Shown here: one piece after another, positions 18,968-27,537 of the stretch | How positions within the stretch are numbered: position 1 is the stretch's first letter | Layout: each line of letters starts with the position of its first letter | Source: Aeoliella straminimaris | Lineage (GTDB): Bacteria; Planctomycetota; Planctomycetia; Pirellulales; Lacipirellulaceae | Direction of reading: 5' to 3' | Assembly: GCF_024054565.1 (NCBI RefSeq) | Contig: NZ_JAMXLR010000051.1 | Location: forward strand, 300,877 to 364,876 | DNA: 64,000 nt | The notes under the pieces: model-generated | The model's input: only the letters and a program-made list of their open reading frames with translations | Database searches by the model: none | Told to the model about the DNA's origin: nothing | Position numbers and translations under genes: made by a program

Positions 18968-18981
18968 ACGGACGCGTCCGT
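18968..18981. promoter_or_regulatory. 14-bp palindromic operator copy before RND permease gene
   Basis: A perfect palindrome, ACGGACGCGTCCGT, 30 nt upstream of the permease ATG (18937). An identical site lies upstream of the TetR-family gene at 21088-21101. The identity of the two sites and their placement within one efflux operon indicate a shared regulator, most simply the TetR protein encoded by the operon. Confidence 0.65.
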
Positions 18982-19036
18982 CATCCATTAATCGAAGATG
19001 GCGAGCAAGAGACTTCACACGGGCACTGTGGGCGGA

Positions 19037-20401
19037 TTACTGCTGCGCGGAAGTCAGCGTCAGCGAACCTTCGGCAGATCGCACAGCCACCTGCACGCCG
19101 CTAGAAAGCAGGTTGGGATCGTCCGTCACAACCTGGTCACCAGGTGAGAGGCCGCTGGTGATTTCCACCGCTTCCTCCGTGGCGAGCCCGGGTTCCACTC
19201 GGCGGGCGGTCGCCCTGCCCTGCTCGACGACATAGACGTGCGGCTGGCCATCGATGAACACCATCGAGCGGGCGGGCACCACCAACGAGTCGGCCGCGGT
19301 GGATTGCAGGGGAATGCGTACCTTGGCGAACTGCCCGGCCTTGAACTTGGCCCGGATGTTGTCGATGGCGACCCGTGTGCGGAAGGTTCGCGTGGCGGGG
19401 TCGACCATTTCATTCACCGCCACCACCACACCTGGCACCGCTTCGGTGGCGCCGGCCGCCAGCACGTGCGCCAGGTCTTCGACCTGGACCGCTCCGACGT
19501 AGGCTTCGGGAATATTGATTTCTGCGATCAAGTAGCGCAGGTCCATCAACTCGATCAACGAGTCGCCACCCGGCGCTACCCGTTCACCCACTTCCACGTT
19601 GATGGCTGTGACGACACCGTCGTAGGGCGCGAGGATCGTAGCCTTGGAAAGCTCGATCTCCTTCTGTTTGATTTCTGCCTGAGCCTGATCGACGAGGGCC
19701 CGTTGCACCGCGATTTCTTCCGATGTGGGTCCTGCCTTTGCCTGCTCGACAATCGCGGTTGCGCTATCCACCGCGGCGGCCGCCGCGGTCACTTCGGTCT
19801 CGGATTCTTCAAACTCCGATTCGCTGATGGCGTGATTCGGCAGCAGCTTTTCCAAGCGGTTGCGATTGCGTTTGGCTTGCTCCAGCCGGGCGACCGCTTC
19901 GGTCTGCATGGCAACCAGGCGGCTGATTTCTTCGTCCCGCTCCCACGAGAGCAGCTTCTCCAGATCGGCCTGTGCTTTGGCCAGCTTGGCCTTGGCAATT
20001 TGCAGAGCGATTTCGTAGTCCCGTGAATCGATCTGCAACAACAAGTCGCCTTTTTTGACATGTTGACCATAGGTCAGACCAAGTCGCTCGGAGTAACTCT
20101 TGCCACCCACCGTGACGTTGATCTTTTTGCCGATCTCGGGGATGTGCGTTATCACCCCACTGACTTCGGCCACGATGCGCGTTACCCGACGCGGCAGCAA
20201 ATCGCCGGTGAACTCCTGCTCCACGGCCAGCTTTTGTCGCGAGGCCGGCACCACCTGCACTTCGATGTGGCGCTCGCGTTTGGCGTAGCTATCCGCTTCC
20301 GGCAGTTTGGTCTGTTGTTGATTGCAGCCGGTCGCAAGCACAACCAGCGAGACCCCCAACCACATCCATGGGTACGTGGAGGATTTCACCTGAAATGACA
20401 T
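19037..20401 (-). CDS. RND efflux periplasmic adaptor lipoprotein
   Basis: A 454-aa membrane-fusion protein linking the RND permease to an outer-membrane channel. The lipobox LATGC places the acylated cysteine at residue 26. An alpha-helical hairpin (heptad-rich residues about 130-255, rich in Glu, Gln and Ala) is flanked by lipoyl half-motifs (GDLLLQIDSRDYEIALQIAK and ILAPYDGVVTAINVEVGERV), then a beta-barrel and the membrane-proximal domain ending GLSPGDQVVTDDPN. It begins 25 nt after the tetR stop and precedes the permease gene. Confidence 0.94.
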   Translation of the reverse strand: MSFQVKSSTYPWMWLGVSLVVLATGCNQQQTKLPEADSYAKRERHIEVQVVPASRQKLAVEQEFTGDLLPRRVTRIVAEVSGVITHIPEIGKKINVTVGGKSYSERLGLTYGQHVKKGDLLLQIDSRDYEIALQIAKAKLAKAQADLEKLLSWERDEEISRLVAMQTEAVARLEQAKRNRNRLEKLLPNHAISESEFEESETEVTAAAAAVDSATAIVEQAKAGPTSEEIAVQRALVDQAQAEIKQKEIELSKATILAPYDGVVTAINVEVGERVAPGGDSLIELMDLRYLIAEINIPEAYVGAVQVEDLAHVLAAGATEAVPGVVVAVNEMVDPATRTFRTRVAIDNIRAKFKAGQFAKVRIPLQSTAADSLVVPARSMVFIDGQPHVYVVEQGRATARRVEPGLATEEAVEITSGLSPGDQVVTDDPNLLSSGVQVAVRSAEGSLTLTSAQQ

Positions 20402-20425
20402 CTGTCTGTTCCTCTCTCTCCTCTC

Positions 20426-21067
20426 TCACTCGCTGGATGGGGCATCGTGCCGAACCAGACCATGGAGAAAAATATCAACGGCGTTCTCAACTCGAACGAC
20501 TAGCTGCGACTTGCCACCTCCCAGACAACCATTCACCACACTTCCATACAGCAAGTCGGCAAAGGCATCGGTAGCCCGCTTGGGATCGACGTTTCGAAAT
20601 AGTTTTTTATCGATGGCGTCCTTGAAAAGTTCGTCCATCCTTTCCCGCGCCTCGGCACGCCACATCAAGTGGGTTGGAAAGACCGACTCGCGAAACTCCG
20701 CCCGTTCTTGGATTAGGATCTCGATCGTCAGGGGATTGTTCTGGTAGTACTTGGCGTAGGCCACCGCCGCGCGGCGGAGGATTTCCAGGGCCCCCACGTG
20801 GTCGCGCAGGGTTTCCAGATCGTCCTCTTGCAGCACTTGCTGTTCGATGTACTGCCCCGCCTTGGTGAGGCAGTATTTGGCCGTGGCCAGGAAGAGCTCT
20901 TCCTTGTTGCCAAAGTGCCGATAGACGGTCCCTTTGCCGACGCCAGCCAGGTCGGCAATCACCTGGACGTCGGTATTCCGAAAGCCCTCCTTGGCGAACA
21001 CCTGATAGGCGGTCTCAAGAATTTCGGCTTGTTTTTCGGTGAATTTGGGTGCTTCTTTGGGTTTCAT
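20426..21067 (-). CDS. TetR-family repressor of the RND efflux operon
   Basis: A 213-aa regulator. The N-terminal helix-turn-helix is typical: EILETAYQVFAKEGFRNTDVQVIADLAGVGKGTVYRHFGNKEELF. The variable C-terminal ligand domain follows. ATG 21067 is chosen because GGAG precedes it by 6 nt; ATG codons further upstream (21079, 21157) would include the operator or lack support. It is the first gene of the minus-strand operon tetR-adaptor-permease. A 14-bp palindrome 20 nt upstream of its start and its copy before the permease gene are the likely binding sites, implying autoregulation. Confidence 0.94.
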   Translation of the reverse strand: MKPKEAPKFTEKQAEILETAYQVFAKEGFRNTDVQVIADLAGVGKGTVYRHFGNKEELFLATAKYCLTKAGQYIEQQVLQEDDLETLRDHVGALEILRRAAVAYAKYYQNNPLTIEILIQERAEFRESVFPTHLMWRAEARERMDELFKDAIDKKLFRNVDPKRATDAFADLLYGSVVNGCLGGGKSQLVVRVENAVDIFLHGLVRHDAPSSE

Positions 21068-21087
21068 AGAATGCTCCATCGGATGAA

Positions 21088-21101
21088 ACGGACGCGTCCG
21101 T
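21088..21101. promoter_or_regulatory. 14-bp palindromic operator before tetR
   Basis: The sequence ACGGACGCGTCCGT is perfectly self-complementary and identical to the copy at 18968-18981. It lies 20 nt upstream of the proposed tetR ATG, where a bound repressor would block the operon promoter. Confidence 0.7.
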
Positions 21102-21194
21102 CCACTTATTTGGAGGATACGGCCGCCGAGCCATCGCGTCAAGAGAATTTGCACCACTATCCCCTGCGGATAGGTGAAATGCTGGCACTCGCCG

Positions 21195-22172
21195 CTAAAA
21201 CGGAGCGTGCTCCACCGCTTCGAACTTCGTGGTCACGTTGCCCACCAGATGAATGTCGTCCGGCGGCAGCATCCGCACTGCTGCGCCCGGTGTCAGATCG
21301 AATTGCTCCAGGCTCACCCAGATCACGTTTGGGGCCGTTGTCAGCTCGAAGAAGTAGCGCAGGTTCTTCAGATCAATCGCGGTCCGGTACTCGGTGTTGT
21401 AGAGCGTACCCGGTAGACGGTTGGGGGCTCCGAACGGGACGGACACATTGCGCGCAATTGCCAGAATGGAGGCGATGGCCTCGCGCTCGGAGGCCGGCTC
21501 CGGCAGCATTTGCATGTAGTACGCCGCCCGCACAAAGCGGTGCTGCGGATCGACATTGCCCGGCAGCGGGGTCTGCCGGGTGGCGTTGGTAAAGTCGTAG
21601 CTGGCCAGGTTGGCCAGTTGCTCGTCGTAAATGGGGTCGTTGGTCATCACGCGGTATTCCGGACCCTGGTGCACCACCGGTTTGCCACCCACGTACTCGA
21701 TAATCGCCGAGTCCCCTGAAACGTCCTCCATCGCCAGATGCACGGTGGCTTGCTTCCCTTCCAACTCGACCATAACCGGCTGCAAGTCTTTCATTAACTC
21801 GAGGGCTTCGGCCACACTCGCGGCGTTGTCCAGCAGGTACTGGCCCCACATTCCCGCCTGCACTCCCTGCTTCGATTTGTCGCGCGGACCAAAGTCGGTG
21901 GCTGTCAAATACAGCAAATGAATGGCCAACCCTTTTTCGTTCACTCCATCCACTGTGGCCAGGCCATAGGCCGTGGTGACAAGGCTTCCGTACTTCGAGG
22001 TCCATTGGGCTGGGTTCTCGGACACCACGGTCTGCGTAGCAACCTTCGCCCCGTCTCGTTGGATACCGCTGGGAAACACCACCAGCACCGGCTGTGTCGA
22101 CTCGGGCCAGTCCATCGTCCGCCCGACAACAGGCGCCAGACGGTTGTTGTTCCAAAAAGTACGGGTACACAT
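21195..22172 (-). CDS. Linear amide C-N hydrolase, choloylglycine hydrolase family
   Basis: A 325-aa N-terminal-nucleophile enzyme. The start MCTRTFWNNNRLAPVVGRTMDW places the nucleophile at Cys2, exposed after Met removal, with the conserved Arg and the GRTMDW aspartate block. Later motifs (GLAIHLLYLTATDFGPRD, YRVMTNDPIYDEQLANL, TLYNTEYRTAIDLKNLRYFFE) fit the bile-salt hydrolase/penicillin V acylase family. An earlier in-frame ATG (22232) would bury the cysteine and is not a clear signal peptide, so 22172 is chosen. Substrate is unknown; amidated lipids, acyl-homoserine lactones or penicillin-like amides are family options. Confidence 0.9.
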   Translation of the reverse strand: MCTRTFWNNNRLAPVVGRTMDWPESTQPVLVVFPSGIQRDGAKVATQTVVSENPAQWTSKYGSLVTTAYGLATVDGVNEKGLAIHLLYLTATDFGPRDKSKQGVQAGMWGQYLLDNAASVAEALELMKDLQPVMVELEGKQATVHLAMEDVSGDSAIIEYVGGKPVVHQGPEYRVMTNDPIYDEQLANLASYDFTNATRQTPLPGNVDPQHRFVRAAYYMQMLPEPASEREAIASILAIARNVSVPFGAPNRLPGTLYNTEYRTAIDLKNLRYFFELTTAPNVIWVSLEQFDLTPGAAVRMLPPDDIHLVGNVTTKFEAVEHAPF

Positions 22173-22382
22173 CGGCTTAAGATTCAGGGCAAATGGTTTC
22201 GCTGGCAGACAAAACGGACGTGAGCTAACCACTCCCGCATGCCATCGACTAGCAGAGAAACGCTCATTCTAGGCGGCACGACTAGCGAGGACCAGGAAGA
22301 CTGCTAAGACGCACCCGCAAGCTTCGCCGGTGCTGCGGACAACATTTCTTTGGCTTGCAAAACAAAAAAGGTCTCTTCCCCC

Positions 22383-22412
22383 TTGACGCGTAAGGCTTTG
22401 CTTACGTATTTT
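22383..22412 (+). promoter_or_regulatory. Promoter and dyad operator of the arsR-SRPBCC-doxX operon
   Basis: TTGACG (22383-22388) and TATTTT (22407-22412) are spaced by 18 nt. Between them lies a perfect inverted repeat, CGTAAG (22389-22394) and CTTACG (22401-22406), with a 6-nt spacer, well placed for the ArsR-type protein encoded just downstream. The ATG at 22419 is only 7 nt after the -10 box, so the transcript could be leaderless. Confidence 0.55.
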
Positions 22413-22418
22413 ATTGGC

Positions 22419-22751
22419 ATGGTTACTACCGCCACCCCTGATGCCGATGTGTTTCGTGCAATCAGTCACCCTGCGCGCCGCGATATGCTTGACCTCCTGT
22501 CCGGAGGCGATCGCTCGGTTAGCGCCGTGGCCGCCCACTTCGAGATGAGTCGGCCGGCGGTTTCGCAGCACTTGCGAATATTGCTCGATGCGGGACTCGT
22601 ATCCGAACAACGGCACGGCCGCGAACGACGCTACCACTTTGTGCCCGACCAGCTGGGCCCCGTGTGGGATTGGATATCGCGATACGAAGCGTTCTGGAAG
22701 CAACGCGTCGACAGACTCAAGCAACTGCTGGACGAAATGGACGAAGAATAA
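22419..22751 (+). CDS. ArsR-family winged-helix transcriptional regulator
   Basis: A 110-aa regulator with the family core FRAISHPARRDMLDLLSGGDRSVSAVAAHFEMSRPAVSQHLRILLDAGLVSEQRHGRERRYHF. It lacks the metal-binding ELCVCDL motif, so it belongs to the group that accompanies SRPBCC genes and is not a metal sensor. The start MVTTATPDADVF is preferred over an upstream ATG at 22350, which lies before the promoter. The stop overlaps the ATG of the SRPBCC gene by 1 nt (TAATG), so translation is coupled. Confidence 0.93.
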   Translation: MVTTATPDADVFRAISHPARRDMLDLLSGGDRSVSAVAAHFEMSRPAVSQHLRILLDAGLVSEQRHGRERRYHFVPDQLGPVWDWISRYEAFWKQRVDRLKQLLDEMDEE

Positions 22752-23191
22752 TGGCCTTCGGCGACAACACCCCACCATCCCAGTCCCACACCATCTCGCT
22801 GGAAGTCGAGCTATCGCATCCGCCCGAGAAAGTGTGGCGCGCACTTACACAGCCAGAACTGCTTAAACAGTGGCTGCTGCCGGTATGCGACCTTCAACTT
22901 GATCCCGGTGCAACGTTCAAGTTTCAAGCGCCGCCGCAACCTGGCTGGGACGGCACTGTGGACTGTGAACTCCTTGAAATTCAAGAATCTCGCAAGATGA
23001 CCTTCACCTGGGTAGTTGGCGACATGGAAACCGTCGTCACGTTTACGCTCTCGCCTACGGACAGTGGCACGCGACTGCAGTTGGTGCACTCGGGCTTCAA
23101 ACCAGAACAGAAGAAGAACTTCGCCGGCGCGCGATACGGCTGGAATCTGATGGGCGGTCGGCTGGTCGAGCTACTCACTCAGATCTCGTAA
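22751..23191 (+). CDS. SRPBCC/AHSA1-domain protein
   Basis: A 146-aa START-like protein. The pattern VELSHPPEKVWRALTQPELLKQWLLP, the WDGTVDCELLEIQESRKMTFTW block and the final NLMGGRLVELL fit the AHSA1/CalC group of hydrophobic-ligand-binding helix-grip proteins. Such proteins are very often encoded directly after an ArsR regulator and before a DoxX membrane protein, as here; the ligand is unknown. ATG 22751 overlaps the arsR stop. Confidence 0.92.
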   Translation: MAFGDNTPPSQSHTISLEVELSHPPEKVWRALTQPELLKQWLLPVCDLQLDPGATFKFQAPPQPGWDGTVDCELLEIQESRKMTFTWVVGDMETVVTFTLSPTDSGTRLQLVHSGFKPEQKKNFAGARYGWNLMGGRLVELLTQIS

Positions 23192-23215
23192 ACTCTCTCC
23201 CAAAAGAGATACGCC

Positions 23216-23584
23216 ATGAATATGCTGCTGTGGGTCCTGCAAATCCTGCTTGCGCTGCACACCGCCATGGGCGCAGTGTGGAAGTTTTCTCATTCCGCCG
23301 AACAAACAATGCCGTCTTTGAAAGCGATTCCAAGTGGCGTGTGGTTGGCCATGGGCATCGCGGAAATGGTGATCAGCGTGTGCCTTGTGTTGCCTGCTTT
23401 CTATAGGCCACTTTCGTTCTTGATTCCCGTCGCCGCGGTTTGCATAGCCGCGGAAATGGTGATCTTTTGTGTGCTGCATCTGCGTAGTGGGGCCACGGCG
23501 TCCGGCCCGCTTGCCTACTGGCTCGTTGTTGCCGCATTGTGTCTGCTCGTAGCGAGCGGCAGAATCTGGATCCGGCCGCTTTGA
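23216..23584 (+). CDS. DoxX-like integral membrane protein
   Basis: A 122-aa protein with four predicted membrane helices (MLLWVLQILLALHTAMGAVW; VWLAMGIAEMVISVCLVLPAF; LSFLIPVAAVCIAAEMVIFC; LAYWLVVAALCLLVASGRIW). The LALHTAMGAVWKF and GIAEMVISVCLVLP phrases fit the DoxX-like family. Third gene of the arsR-SRPBCC-doxX unit, 24 nt after the SRPBCC stop. Function in the membrane is unknown. Confidence 0.85.
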   Translation: MNMLLWVLQILLALHTAMGAVWKFSHSAEQTMPSLKAIPSGVWLAMGIAEMVISVCLVLPAFYRPLSFLIPVAAVCIAAEMVIFCVLHLRSGATASGPLAYWLVVAALCLLVASGRIWIRPL

Positions 23585-23729
23585 TCACGCAACCCTCCAG
23601 TCGATCGGCTTGAAACGCTAGTCGCAGATTCGCGCGGTATCAAACACGCGTTGACTACCACCTCGCAGCACGAAGTCGCTGGAGTGCTGCGATCTTTGGT
23701 GTACCGGCTTGAATACGCTCTAGTGATGC

Positions 23730-23743
23730 AGGGTAATTACCCT
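23730..23743. promoter_or_regulatory. 14-bp perfect palindrome upstream of methyltransferase gene
   Basis: AGGGTAATTACCCT is self-complementary over 14 bp and lies 120 nt before the methyltransferase start. It resembles a dimeric-repressor operator. No regulator gene is linked to it by sequence, so the role is inferred only. Confidence 0.35.
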
Positions 23744-23863
23744 TGGCACAGTTCCTAGGTTAACTTGTGTGTGGGACGACACCGCGCTAAGCTCACCGCA
23801 GGGAACGGCGAGTCAGCACAGATTCCCTTTGGCATTTACCTTCACTGTGCCGAGGAACCACCG

Positions 23864-24729
23864 ATGACCGATCCGTCAGGAGAATCGAATCCGGCCTATG
23901 TGCTGGGACACTCTCGCCACGAGCTCGATCGTTTGCGTGTCCAGGCCAGGCTGCTCGAGCCAGTGACACGACACTTCTTTCGCGAAGCGGGCATCCAGCC
24001 TGGCATGCGGGTGCTCGACGTTGGTAGTGGCGCGGGCGAAGTCGCTTTTTTGGCGGCCGAGCTAGTGGGTGCCAACGGCTCGGTTGTGGGCTGCGACAGG
24101 TCCCCCATCGCCGTGGCGACAGCGACCCAGGCGGCCGAGCAGCGCCGCACGAGCCATGTCGATTTTCGCGAAGGCGATCCGGCAGAGATGGCATTCGACG
24201 AGCCGTTCGACGCAGTGGTGGGCCGGTACGTGCTGCCATTCCAGCCCGACCCATCGACCATACTGCGCGGGCTTGCCCGACATCTGAAGCCGGGTGGGTT
24301 GATGGTGTTTCAGGAACCTGACTGGACCTTCGTGCGGTCCTTCCCGCCCGCTACGCTGAACGACCAGGTGTGCGAGTGGTTGACGACGACCACCGAGCTC
24401 AGTGGACAGTCGTGGAATTTTCTGGAGCAGGCTTACCCCGCTTTCGTCGGTGCGGACCTTCCCGCGCCAACGGTGCAGCTGCAAACCTTTGTGGGTGGCC
24501 AGCCAAATACCGAGAGTGGCTGATGGCCGTCGCCGATATCATGGAAAGCTTGCAGCCGGCGATACAGCGGCTGAAAGTGGCAAAGGCCGAAGAGGTTGGC
24601 ATCGACACGCTGCGCGAGCGTCTGCTGCAAGAGAACGCCTCGGGGCAGCATGTGCTGGTGGGCCGATCCGAGGTCGGCATCTGGACCAGCGTTCCCAAGC
24701 CTGCAGAAAACGGATCCGACCAGGACTAG
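23864..24729 (+). pseudogene. SAM-dependent methyltransferase, frameshifted near C-terminus
   Basis: A class I methyltransferase starting MTDPSGESNPAYVLGHSRHE. Motif I is MRVLDVGSGAGEVAFLAAEL, the acidic motif II is VVGCDRSP, and a motif III-like stretch is LARHLKPGGLMVFQEPDW. The first frame stops at 24521-24523 after FVGGQPNTE. The family C-terminus continues in the -1 frame from REWLMAVADIMESLQPAIQR to the stop at 24727-24729. A single base appears to be missing around 24500-24515. The protein may still fold if truncated, as the catalytic core is complete. Sequencing error is the main alternative to a true mutation. Confidence 0.75.
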
Positions 24730-24887
24730 TTAGTCTCGGCGCGAAGAACCCGCTATAGTGAAGCCAAGTTGGCCGCCTCTGTGGGGTAGGTACTTCAACC
24801 GCCGGCCGTGGCGTTGCCTGCATGGCAATGCCGCTCGGCACGATTATCCTGAGAGAGACCCTTGTTCGCCAAGAAAGGGAGGCCAAA

Positions 24888-25844
24888 TTGTTTCGCATCC
24901 GAGTGAGAGGCGTGGCGTCGCAGGCGCTGGCCGGGACGTTGCTGGCCATCGGCATCGTTGGCTACAGTCCCTGCCTGGCAGCGGTCGACGACGCGGAGCA
25001 GGTGCTGCAAAAGCTGGCCAACTCACGCGTTCAGCTAACCAGCGGCATCTATCGCATCGAGGGCGAACGCCACATCCAGCGGGGCGAGCGAGACGAACGC
25101 TATCCGGTAACGATGCGATGTGCTTTCGACCACGCGAAGAAATCGTCGCACTTCCAACGAAGCGAGCGGATCCCCTGGCTGGAAGACGGGGTCCAGGTCG
25201 ATGGGGGCCTCGAGGTCGGGCTTCAGTTGATTCGCCGCCCCGACTCCATCTATCTCTACCGCAGTGGCGTTGGCCCTGAGGCGCTCACCATTCGCAGCCC
25301 CGACTTCGCGATCGAATCGCCCGTGATGCCAATCGATATCCGCACCCTCGGCCTGACGACTTTTGTCGAAGGCGAACAAGCTCGGCGGCTCGAACTGGCG
25401 CTCGAGTCGTTCTCGCCAGAGGGTGTGGTGAAGTGTGAGAAGAACGACGGCGTGTGGGAGATCCAGTGGCGGATATCCAGCAAAGGCCCGACCATCATGA
25501 CCACCCTGCAGGTCGACGAGACCAAGCAGTTTTCGCCTATCAAGTTGTCGTACCACCTGGAGCACACGCAGGCCGATGGGGCCCAGGAGCAGTGGGGGCA
25601 AACCTCCGAAGTTACCTGGAAAGAGGTCTCGGGCGTGTGGGTGCCCGAGTCGGCCCGCATCGAACACCGCAACGCCCGCACCACGACCACCTACGACCTG
25701 AAGGTGGCATGGGAGAAGGTGAACGAAGCGATCGATCCCGCCCAGTTCGAGATGAAGAGCATGGAACTACCCGGCCCAACCTTGGTGAGCGATCATCGCA
25801 CCGGAGGTCCAGTGCTCGTCGGCACGTTCGACGAACTCCCCTAA
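24888..25844 (+). CDS. Secreted hypothetical protein, lipoprotein-sorting-like fold
   Basis: A 318-aa protein from TTG 24888, which has AGGGAGG (24876-24882) 5 nt upstream; an ATG at 24822 in the same frame lacks such a site. The N-terminus is a signal peptide: basic MFRIRVRG, then ALAGTLLAIGIVGYSPCLAA. The mature part is beta-rich, with alternating strands in the style of periplasmic LolA/LppX-like half barrels (VTMRCAFDHAKKSSHFQRSE; VWEIQWRISSKGPTIMTTLQ; SARIEHRNARTTTTYDLKVA). I recognise no specific family; proteins with this layout are common in planctomycetes. Confidence 0.7.
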   Translation: MFRIRVRGVASQALAGTLLAIGIVGYSPCLAAVDDAEQVLQKLANSRVQLTSGIYRIEGERHIQRGERDERYPVTMRCAFDHAKKSSHFQRSERIPWLEDGVQVDGGLEVGLQLIRRPDSIYLYRSGVGPEALTIRSPDFAIESPVMPIDIRTLGLTTFVEGEQARRLELALESFSPEGVVKCEKNDGVWEIQWRISSKGPTIMTTLQVDETKQFSPIKLSYHLEHTQADGAQEQWGQTSEVTWKEVSGVWVPESARIEHRNARTTTTYDLKVAWEKVNEAIDPAQFEMKSMELPGPTLVSDHRTGGPVLVGTFDELP

Positions 25845-25871
25845 CCGGGAGCCCCCTCCGGCAACCGTAGC

Positions 25872-27170
25872 TCAGTAGCCACGACTAGGGGCTTGTTGCG
25901 CGATCCTTGTGCTTCGCTCGCCTGCTTCGGTGCCGGCGGTGCGTTGCTCGTAGATCGACAGCGCATGCAAGGCGTGGCCCAACGCGCCGGGATACCAATC
26001 GTAGTGGCTGCGCCGCTCCAATAACTGAGCGACATAGGCCACCGCGCGTTCGAAGCGGGGATCGTCGAGTTGGTCCTCGTCGAGCGACGCCGCGAGCCAT
26101 TCGAGAATGTGGCCGCTGGTGGTCAGTCTTCGCGTGGCGTCGCCTTGTTGCTCGGCTTCGTCCAGCCATGCGGTACTGAAGCTGCCATCGCCGTTTTGCA
26201 GCGAGAACGCCCGCCGCTGGTATTGTTTGGTCTTCTGTTCTGCCTGGCGATAGAGTGCCGTCATCGGCAGTCCGTCGCGACGGCGGTACTTCACCGCCTG
26301 GTCGATGGCATACAGCCGATGAATCCCGCCACAGGTCGACGTGTACCGCCCAATCGGCGCTTTGAGCTCTTCCGCCAGCAGGCGATCAACCGACCACAGT
26401 TCACCGCGATAGTTCTTCCACTTGGCGTCCGTGCCCTCGTAGTAGGCCAGAGAAATCAGCTTGAACGTCGATTCCTGGCCGCTGCGGCAGGTCCGCTTCT
26501 CAAACTCGATCAGGTCCTCTACGGTGTGCTCCTGGTGCGCCACGCGGATCATGTAGTCGCGGGCGACCCGCGACTGGGCCAGCATGGCCAGGAACTGTGC
26601 ATCGTGTCCCTGCCGCCCGGGGGCAATCGACAAGTCCCAGCGCCCGTTGTGGAGTTCGATAATCTGCTTGCCGGCCGACGGATAGTTGCAGCACAGCCAG
26701 CCAATGGCCGCCACCTGGTCGCCACGCGGATGCCCCACCGAGACGTTGGCGTCCACGCCGTAAGCGATCGACCAGTGCAGTACATCCCAGGCGTTGTCGT
26801 CCCGGGTGTTCAGCGGATTGACATAGTACTCGTCGAGCACGCTTCGCACACGCTTGCCGAGCGGCGTGAGCAGCTTCGTCTGCGGTTTCGCCATGGCCTC
26901 CGTTGTTGGCGATGTAAGCGGGTCGGCCTTCTCGGCGACCTCGCTCTGGAGTTCCGCCGGTCCCGCTGCGTCGTCGGACACCGTATCGCGAAGCTGGAAG
27001 GCATCGCGGACACCATGGTCGTTGCTGGTGCTCGCACGAGGTGTGGATGTGGGCACGAAAGGCTCGTGCTGAATCGCCCGCGGCTGACGCAACTCAACAG
27101 CGTTCGCTCCCTCAGCGGCAACCAAGTAGATGATACCAACGGCCCAGAACATCGACATCCTTGTCTTCAT
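25872..27170 (-). CDS. Secreted hypothetical protein, helical (alpha/alpha toroid-like)
   Basis: A 432-aa exported protein with signal sequence MKTRMSMFWAVGIIYLVAAEGANA. A low-complexity linker (residues about 30-95) precedes a helical domain with tryptophan- and glycine-rich repeats: WDVLHWSIAYGVDANVSV, QNGDGSFSTAWLDEAEQQ, TSGHILEWLAASLDEDQLDD. The QNGDGSFSTAW stretch resembles the QxxDGSF/W repeat of squalene-cyclase and prenyltransferase-like alpha/alpha toroids. A CGG motif (STCGGIHRLYAID) may bind metal or substrate. Function unknown. The last codon lies 27 nt from the preceding plus-strand stop. Confidence 0.65.
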   Translation of the reverse strand: MKTRMSMFWAVGIIYLVAAEGANAVELRQPRAIQHEPFVPTSTPRASTSNDHGVRDAFQLRDTVSDDAAGPAELQSEVAEKADPLTSPTTEAMAKPQTKLLTPLGKRVRSVLDEYYVNPLNTRDDNAWDVLHWSIAYGVDANVSVGHPRGDQVAAIGWLCCNYPSAGKQIIELHNGRWDLSIAPGRQGHDAQFLAMLAQSRVARDYMIRVAHQEHTVEDLIEFEKRTCRSGQESTFKLISLAYYEGTDAKWKNYRGELWSVDRLLAEELKAPIGRYTSTCGGIHRLYAIDQAVKYRRRDGLPMTALYRQAEQKTKQYQRRAFSLQNGDGSFSTAWLDEAEQQGDATRRLTTSGHILEWLAASLDEDQLDDPRFERAVAYVAQLLERRSHYDWYPGALGHALHALSIYEQRTAGTEAGERSTRIAQQAPSRGY

Positions 27171-27537
27171 GGTTCCTTCTATCGCTTGCGCGACTCCTTC
27201 GCATTCAAATCAGGCTTTGGATCGGTGGAGCCTCGGTGCCAGCTGCTTGGCAACGGTATGTTCATGACGATGCATGACGCGAGGTGAACACCTCGCCCGC
27301 TCCGACAGTCGCAGGCAGACAGCTCCCACCAGTCGTTCTCATCGGTCCCGACGCCATCGCAAATCAATTCAACGCCGCGGATCCGTAGAACCACCCCAAC
27401 TTAAAGCAAAAACAGGAGCACAATGCACTCGCATGGCGCGTCGCCGCAAAGTAGATTTGGTGGACCAGGAAGACCCTTTGAAACCCGGAAGCGCATCACC
27501 CTCGGCGGCGAGTAGGATGTGCGGCCTACCGGGCCGA
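27171..27537. other. Intergenic region with an 18-nt hairpin
   Basis: 367 bases between two minus-strand genes. It contains the inverted repeat GCGAGGTG-AA-CACCTCGC (27279-27296), downstream of the CotH gene, which could end its transcript although no T-run follows. No credible gene is seen. Confidence 0.4.

Noticed and set aside
23744..23760. TTGGCAC near 23744 as a sigma-54 promoter
   Set aside because: The -12 element is missing: the expected GC position has AG, so only the -24 half matches.
24500..24520. Programmed -1 frameshifting in the methyltransferase
   Set aside because: No slippery heptamer in the right frame and no downstream stem are visible; a simple base loss is more likely.
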